NCBI GenBank assembly: GCA_016707205.1
Contig: JADJHZ010000016.1
Coordinates: forward strand, 92,574 to 156,573
Length of the DNA stretch: 64,000 bases
Origin: Haliscomenobacter sp.
GTDB lineage: Bacteria > Bacteroidota > Bacteroidia > Chitinophagales > Saprospiraceae
Direction of reading: 5' to 3'
This document shows positions 61,501-64,000 of the stretch, in pieces. The notes beneath the pieces are model-generated. The model was not told where the DNA came from. It saw nothing but the letters and a program-made list of their open reading frames with translations, and did no database searches. The position numbers and the translations under genes are program-made. Numbering within the stretch: position 1 is the stretch's first letter; every line of letters starts with the position of its first letter.

Positions 61501-62099
61501 AACTCAAAGAAAAAGGCTATACCACCGCCCGCCGGATTGAACAGGCGACGGTCCTGTTCAGCGATATCCGGGGATTTACCCAGGTGGCGGAGGCTATGAA
61601 TGCCGAAGAACTCGTTCAGGAGCTCAACGTCTATTTTAGCGCGTTCGATGAAATCATGGACCAGTTTGGGTTAGAAAAAATCAAGACCATTGGCGATGCG
61701 TACGTCGCCGCTGGCGGCGTTCCCGATCACAACCAGGCTACCCCGCAGCAGGTCGTTCAGGCCGCTTTGGCCATGCAGGATGCCGTAGGCCAGCTCAAGG
61801 CCGAACGCTTGAAACAAAACAGGTCCTTTTTCGAATTGCGCATCGGCATCCATACCGGCCCTTTGGTTGCCGGCGTGGTGGGCATCAAAAAATTCCAGTA
61901 CGACATCTGGGGCGATACCGTCAACCTCGCCGCCCGGCTGGAAGAAACCTCCGAGCCCGGCCGGGTCAATATCTCTCATTGCACCTACCTGCTGGTCAGG
62001 GACCACTTTGCCTGCACGCCCCGGGGAAAGATCGAAGCCAAAAATAAAGGGGAAGTGGAGATGTATTTTGTGGAAGGGGTGAAGCGTCTGGGGGTTTAG
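58587..62099 (+). CDS. propeller-sensor adenylate cyclase, single-pass lipoprotein
   Basis: 1170 residues. ATG 58587 begins a lipoprotein signal (LLSLLSLVACQEN). Residues about 140-705 hold 13 two-component-regulator propeller repeats (NLWFGTxGGG, then FDGKxFTHYTExEGL), followed by a Y_Y_Y domain (about 790-890), one membrane helix (about 900-920), a coiled coil (RTEKIEQQKEVIDQEREKAE) and a class III cyclase domain. In the cyclase, metal Asp residues are in LFSDIRGF (about 993) and IGDAY (about 1037), with Lys (about 1033) and Asp in YDIWGD (about 1106) as expected for ATP. The sensor architecture is that of hybrid kinases, but the output is cAMP. It ends the caspase operon. The stop lies in a GCGTTTAGG repeat. 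Confidence 0.85.
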   Translation: MRTTFPILLSLLSLVACQENKPNQQANDQALKVLDAVGRVIPSDSLAKPSVVAIDEAKLIIAQAKPPKAVQTNLNVFAAGIPQKIQVDTHALVRKTPGKAGIPGPVTTPAKGVEVNAGTPEVVPAKDRVSKDLNPHNFSSFGKLQGLKYNVIQCLLKDRNGNLWMGTVGGGITKYDGKFFTHYTDAEGLLNNSVLSILEDRNGALWFGTEIGLCRFDGTAFTHYTETEGFVTAEVTSILEDQKGRLWMGTASGLIAFDGKEFTRYTTEQGLPHEEVRCVIQDQSGTYWIGTHGGGLARFDGTTFTHFSERDGLSNNHVSSILQDRLGNLWIGTNSGGLLLFDGKSLRLFTEKEGLSSNAIYRLMEDRAGNLWIGTLGGGAAKLSRKKGSDAFQITHYTEEEGLNHISVIALLEDDNGNLWMGTDGGGLNLFQGNTFTHYTESEGISNRSVFSIISDRRNSLWFATFGGGINRYDGRSFDHYTQSEGLKDNSVYALLEDRNGNIWLGSSSNGATKFDGKRFVHYSTADGLSSDEVLCVLEDKNGHLWFGTRGGGVTQFEPNPIGDGGKFTRFGVNEGLGDDIVFSILEDRKGNLWFGTMGAGVTRYDGKQFLHFTENEGMSHNSVLSMREDRYGNLWFGTLGGGVTRYDGKRFVHLTEAEGLGHDVVLSILEDRNGNMWFGTRFGLSKLAKPYAAALKNPEKCSRGSLRFKNYSYEDGFLGIGCWRNSLFEAPDGTIYIGANDRLTAYHPGQTAVEDTPAPVIQLTQVALFNEPIPWPMLENNQDTSFTLGNGVRVGDFKFSGLSSWYTLPQNLRLKHNNNYLSFSFIGITLTQPEKIKYQYKLEGLDEYWSGLTSKNEAHYGNIPDGRYTFKVKAQNAAGNWSSAYAYTFFIRPPWWRTPWAYVGYLFFTLFLIWGIVRVNTWRLRRDKERLERMVKVRTEKIEQQKEVIDQEREKAESLLLNILPAETAAELKEKGYTTARRIEQATVLFSDIRGFTQVAEAMNAEELVQELNVYFSAFDEIMDQFGLEKIKTIGDAYVAAGGVPDHNQATPQQVVQAALAMQDAVGQLKAERLKQNRSFFELRIGIHTGPLVAGVVGIKKFQYDIWGDTVNLAARLEETSEPGRVNISHCTYLLVRDHFACTPRGKIEAKNKGEVEMYFVEGVKRLGV

Positions 62100-62140
62100 G
62101 CGTTTAGGCGTTTAGGCGTTTAGGCGTTGGGGCGTTGAAT
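62086..62140. repeat. nonamer array GCGTTTAGG at the 3' end of the cyclase gene
   Basis: Four close units (GGGGTTTAG, GCGTTTAGG repeated) then GCGTTGGGGCGTTGAATGTTG. The stop TAG is 62097-62099, in the same place as in pxpA. Confidence 0.85.
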
Positions 62141-62186
62141 GTTGAACGTTAAACTGTCAAAGTTCAAGGTTCAAACAGAACACTGG

Positions 62187-62591
62187 TTCGAGACTCCGTC
62201 TCGGACCCACTCTACGTTGAGGCTCTGCCTCAAAGAAAGGGGCGAATGGGCGACGCATCGAGCCCATAGGGCTTCTGGCGGCGAGGGAGTTCCGGACCAT
62301 GGGGCTGGCCCGCGCTCGCCCCCCGGCCCCCTAAAGGGGGTGAGCCGCCCGCAATGTCCAACTGCCCCGCTCTGCTCGTCGAAACCGGTTGCCGGCCTCG
62401 GAGAGGCCCAACGGTTGCAGACCCAACGTTTGTAGCCCGAAACCCGCCCTCGCCCATCACCCAACGCGCGTTCAAGTCTCCAGACTTGAATGCGTATCGG
62501 CACGTCTCGGACGTGCGGGAGGGAGGAGAAGGCAATTCGTTCGAGGCGGAGCCTCGAATTAGAAGTCTGAGGCGGAGCAGCAAAAATCTCC
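62187..62591. repeat. cluster of palindromes with 2- to 4-nt loops
   Basis: Gene-free. Perfect hairpins with loops of 2-4 bases: CGAGAC-TCC-GTCTCG (62189-62203), TTGAGGC-TCT-GCCTCAA (62217-62233), AGCCC-ATA-GGGCT (62261-62273), CCCCC-TAAA-GGGGG (62327-62340), GGCCTC-GGA-GAGGCC (62394-62408), TTCAAGTCT-CC-AGACTTGAA (62471-62490), GCACGTC-TCG-GACGTGC (62500-62516), TTCGAGGC-GGA-GCCTCGAA (62540-62558), then a half element GAGGCGGAGC. Confidence 0.8.
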
Positions 62592-62639
62592 CTACCTCGC
62601 TACTTCGCTACCTCGTTACTTCGCTACCTCGCTACCTTT
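62592..62639. repeat. octamer array at the 3' end of the GH140-like gene
   Basis: Six units in register: CTACCTCG, CTACTTCG, CTACCTCG, TTACTTCG, CTACCTCG, CTACCTTT. The stop codon (62624-62626) is the first three bases of a unit. Confidence 0.85.
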
Positions 62640-64000
62640 AAAACCAACACCCAATCGTTGCCGGGGACGGGGGCTCCGGGAGGGTCGAACGATTGGACGG
62701 CGTGGTTATCGACGCGGCCGATGCGGCGCAGGCGGCCGGTGCGGGGGTCGAACCAGGAGGCGCGCACGGTTTCGCCGGGCAGTTTGCCCATGACGATGCG
62801 CAGGGTGCGCCCGGTGTAGGTGTATACCAGCGCATGGTCTTGGCCGCGCAGGGCGGCCAAATGCTCGTAGCGTTCTCCCTGAGCGCCTTCGGCGATCAGG
62901 GTTTGATCGGGCGACAGGGTGGCGAAGCGGCTCGACAGCATCCGTTTTTTCAACCAGTGCATTTGCCGGGCGCCGGGGGCGTTGAGAGCTTCGGGCCAGT
63001 ACTCCCTGGCGCCGTAGGACGGGGTGTCTCCCGGCCGGTGGAATTGCATCACGGCATTATGGCCGTAGGTATGGCCGAAAGCCCCCGAGAACGCCGCCCA
63101 ATAGGCATAGCGCCGCGCGTCGGCGTCCGTCCAGTAGGGTTGCAGGGTGTCGTGGAGGCCCTGCGGAATGCCTTCGTAGGAGGGTTCGCCGTCGAGGCTG
63201 GGCTTGACGGGCGTGCGGCGGTAATCCGCTTCCATGTACTTCCAGTTGTCCTCGCCGTAGGCCAGGGCGGTATCGTCCTGGTCGTAGCGCCGGTGCCCCG
63301 ACTGGAACATATGGAACGAAAGCCAGCCGGCGTCGTGAAACCAGGTGGACGACTGCGTCCGGCCAAAGGGGTGAAAGGTGATGAGTTTTGCGGGATCTGC
63401 CTGGCGCAACGCCTTGCCCAGGGCCTGCCACACCCGCATGGAATCCGAACCCCGGATATCCCCGCCGTTGAGCCAGATCACGTTGTTGCGCTCCCGGTAG
63501 CGTTTGCCCAGCCAGTCCCCGTAAGCCGCTGCAGCTTCTGCCGGCACCAGCCCGGCACGCACATTGGACCCCCACACCGGCACCAGGGCCAGGTACATCC
63601 CTTTGCGCTCCGCCAGCTGAAGAATATAATCGACATGATCCCAATAGTCGTACGCCTGGGCATCCCGGAAGTCGCTTCCGGGAGTAACCCGGGCCTCTGC
63701 AATCCGGCGGCCAACCAGGGCCGAATCGCCATACGCGTTGGCCGAATTCCGGATATCGTGAATCAGCATCACCTGGATCACGTTAAACCCCTTTTTCCGG
63801 CGGTCTTCCAGATAACGCTCCGCCTCCTCCCGGGTCAGCTTCTTAAACAAGAGCCAACCGGTATCCCCAAGCCAGAAGAAAGGTTGGCCGTTCGCGTCCA
63901 CGAGGCGGCGTTGGTCGTCCGACACCCGGAGCGGAGACAGCCCCTGGCTCTGGGCCCGCGAAAAGGTCAGGCCGGCGAAAACCAGACAAACAAGTACGGC
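62624..64000 (-). CDS. GH140-like (DUF4038) secreted glycosidase, 5' end missing
   Basis: At least 458 residues; the gene continues past the right edge. The visible N-terminal part is a signal peptide (VCLVFAGLTFSRAQSQ), then RRLVDANGQPFFWLGDTGWLLFKKLTREEAERYLEDR, the start of the DUF4038 barrel. IWLNGGDIRG, PVKPSLDGEPSYEGIP and YWAAFSGAFGHTYGHNAV carry the likely catalytic acids (Asp in NGGDI and Glu in DGEPSYE), and the C-terminal beta domain is the usual collagen-binding-like one. GH140 enzymes remove apiose from rhamnogalacturonan-II side chains; whether this one does is uncertain. The last codons and stop (VAR, TAG) are in the octamer repeat. Confidence 0.82.
   Translation of the reverse strand, partial: AVLVCLVFAGLTFSRAQSQGLSPLRVSDDQRRLVDANGQPFFWLGDTGWLLFKKLTREEAERYLEDRRKKGFNVIQVMLIHDIRNSANAYGDSALVGRRIAEARVTPGSDFRDAQAYDYWDHVDYILQLAERKGMYLALVPVWGSNVRAGLVPAEAAAAYGDWLGKRYRERNNVIWLNGGDIRGSDSMRVWQALGKALRQADPAKLITFHPFGRTQSSTWFHDAGWLSFHMFQSGHRRYDQDDTALAYGEDNWKYMEADYRRTPVKPSLDGEPSYEGIPQGLHDTLQPYWTDADARRYAYWAAFSGAFGHTYGHNAVMQFHRPGDTPSYGAREYWPEALNAPGARQMHWLKKRMLSSRFATLSPDQTLIAEGAQGERYEHLAALRGQDHALVYTYTGRTLRIVMGKLPGETVRASWFDPRTGRLRRIGRVDNHAVQSFDPPGAPVPGNDWVLVLKVAR

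Noticed and set aside
58587..62099. Receptor as guanylate cyclase
   Set aside because: Lys and Asp at the base-selecting positions fit ATP; guanylate cyclases have Glu and Cys/Ser there.
62181..62205. tRNA-like T-arm (GGTTCGAGACTCC)
   Set aside because: No acceptor or anticodon stem can be built around it; it is one of the triloop palindromes.

Overview
The window reads as chromosome of a Bacteroidota bacterium, most likely of the Saprospiria (Lewinella/Haliscomenobacter relatives). The signs are a type III glutamine synthetase, proteins ending in type IX secretion sorting domains, exported proteins whose mature part starts with Gln, a SusC-like TonB receptor, a two-component-regulator propeller protein, and -7 boxes of the form TAnnTTTG. 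No tRNA, rRNA, CRISPR array or intact insertion sequence was seen.

Layout. 1-11.5 kb is AT-richer and holds two TPR genes (one frameshifted, one without a visible start), a YdeI-like protein, a GH3 beta-glucosidase with CBM6 and sorting domains between two 465-bp direct repeats (YciI tail plus DHCW cupin), a PD40 propeller lipoprotein, a sulfatase and a DUF6090 protein. 11.8-23.8 kb looks like a stress or carbon-storage module: an SDR, cbpA-cbpM, a Ca2+-type P-ATPase, an AraC regulator with an HMA-like N-terminus, a hybrid kinase and response regulator, and a small Lys-rich protein with a GH130 enzyme and a GT4 glycosyltransferase. Three of these units share one promoter-like sequence (CCYTTCCC..GTAAC-N24-CTTTG). 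23.8-51.3 kb is GC-rich housekeeping: U32 peptidase, pepT, glutamine synthetase III with a structured leader, HhH protein, queD, yebC, a tyrosine phenol-lyase-like enzyme, AI-2E family transporter, cytochrome c, TonB receptor, amidase, pxpA facing pxpBC, transketolase and an RRM protein.

51.7-62.1 kb is the most distinctive region: six same-strand genes, all with export signals. They encode a HExxH peptidase with TPRs, a FecR-like protein with six 12-residue TKGTGDGW repeats, a caspase-TPR protein, a second caspase-like protein, a small TPR protein, and a 1170-residue receptor in which a 13-repeat propeller, Y_Y_Y domain and one membrane helix are joined to an adenylate cyclase. It looks like an envelope-located caspase and peptidase module with cAMP output. 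A partial GH140-like gene closes the window.

Intergenic DNA is unusually patterned. Short tandem repeats of three unrelated units (8, 7 and 9 bp) sit on the 3' ends of ten genes, and in each family the stop codon occupies the same place in the unit. Modular hairpin elements, palindromes with 2- to 4-nt loops and a MITE-like element fill other gaps. Several coding breaks up to 29.5 kb are single extra bases, three of them clearly in homopolymers, and a C13/G25/A5/G20 tract lies at 20.0 kb. Some breaks may therefore be sequence errors rather than real pseudogenes.
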